Source: Anaerolineales bacterium
GTDB lineage: Bacteria > Chloroflexota > Anaerolineae > Anaerolineales > E44-bin32
NCBI GenBank assembly: GCA_030668545.1
Contig: DAOUTT010000082.1
Location: 1 to 8,137, forward strand
DNA: 8,137 nt
Direction of reading: 5' to 3'
Made by a program: the position numbers and the translations under genes. Positions 8,020 to 8,137 of this stretch are shown one piece after another; position 1 is the stretch's first letter; each line of letters starts with the position of its first letter. Under the pieces are notes generated by a model. It was not told the DNA's origin and ran no database searches. It saw only the letters and a program-made list of their open reading frames with translations.

Positions 8020-8137
8020 CTACACATCCTGCGTGGTATCCGCTTCTTCTGAAAGAGCCTGAGCCTGTAGTTCCTTGAAGTTCGGGATATCGCGAGGGTC
8101 GATAAGATCCGGCCCGAGGATGGGGATAGGAATCGCC
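8020..8137 (-). CDS. nuoB: 3' end of a gene, probably nuoB (NADH-quinone oxidoreductase subunit B)
   Basis: Only the last 38 codons before a TAG (8022-8020) lie in the window; the gene enters from the right edge. The tail reads AIPIPILGPDLIDPRDIPNF followed by an acidic, glutamine-rich end (ALSEEADTTQDV). The IPIPILGPDL(I)DPRDIP segment is like the post-domain tail of NuoB proteins from Chloroflexota as I recall them, and nuoB normally precedes nuoC. The Cys residues that bind cluster N2 are outside the window, so the call depends on this tail and on gene order. Confidence 0.7.
   Translation of the reverse strand, partial: AIPIPILGPDLIDPRDIPNFKELQAQALSEEADTTQDV

Overview
This is a compact bacterial segment in which every supported gene lies on the minus strand, so it is transcribed from right to left. 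It has no RNA genes, CRISPR array or mobile element. The gene set suggests an environmental, probably anaerobic member of Chloroflexota, near Anaerolineae: complex I genes in the order nuoB-nuoCD-nuoI, a RicT/YaaT-type PSP1 protein, and a small Cys-rich protein of a kind I associate with that class. This placement is an inference from gene content and remembered family resemblance, not from a search.

Right half, 8137 down to 4359. The window opens inside the 3' end of a gene that is probably nuoB. It continues with a fused nuoCD and a nuoI carrying two [4Fe-4S] motifs. Next come an unnamed 117-residue protein with seven cysteines and an Mrp/NBP35-type P-loop ATPase. Gaps are 30, 41, 34 and 7 bp, so this looks like one transcription unit. 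A good rho-independent terminator at 4286-4314 closes it. The nuo genes encode part of the hydrophilic quinone-reducing arm of NADH:quinone oxidoreductase. Mrp-family ATPases are Fe-S carriers, and the mitochondrial member Ind1/NUBPL matures complex I. The ATPase here has no cysteine at all, while the gene just before it is unusually rich in them. This pair is the most interesting part of the window.

Left half, 4221 down to 1. A likely promoter overlaps the terminator and starts a second unit: a RicT-like PSP1 protein, a PIG-L-family deacetylase, an M20D amidohydrolase, a protein resembling a degenerate peptidase S51/cyanophycinase, and a BtuF-like metal- or corrinoid-binding protein cut off by the window edge. 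The first two gaps are 23 and 11 bp, the next junction is a 4-bp GTGA overlap, and the last gap is 1 bp. Translational coupling is therefore likely along the unit. Three successive genes belong to families that act on amide bonds, which hints at salvage or turnover of N-acylated or peptide-like compounds. No substrate can be read from the sequence.

The only non-coding stretch longer than about 45 bp is 4222-4358 (137 bp), which holds the terminator, the putative promoter and the RicT ribosome binding site. No gene-free stretch exceeds 300 bases.
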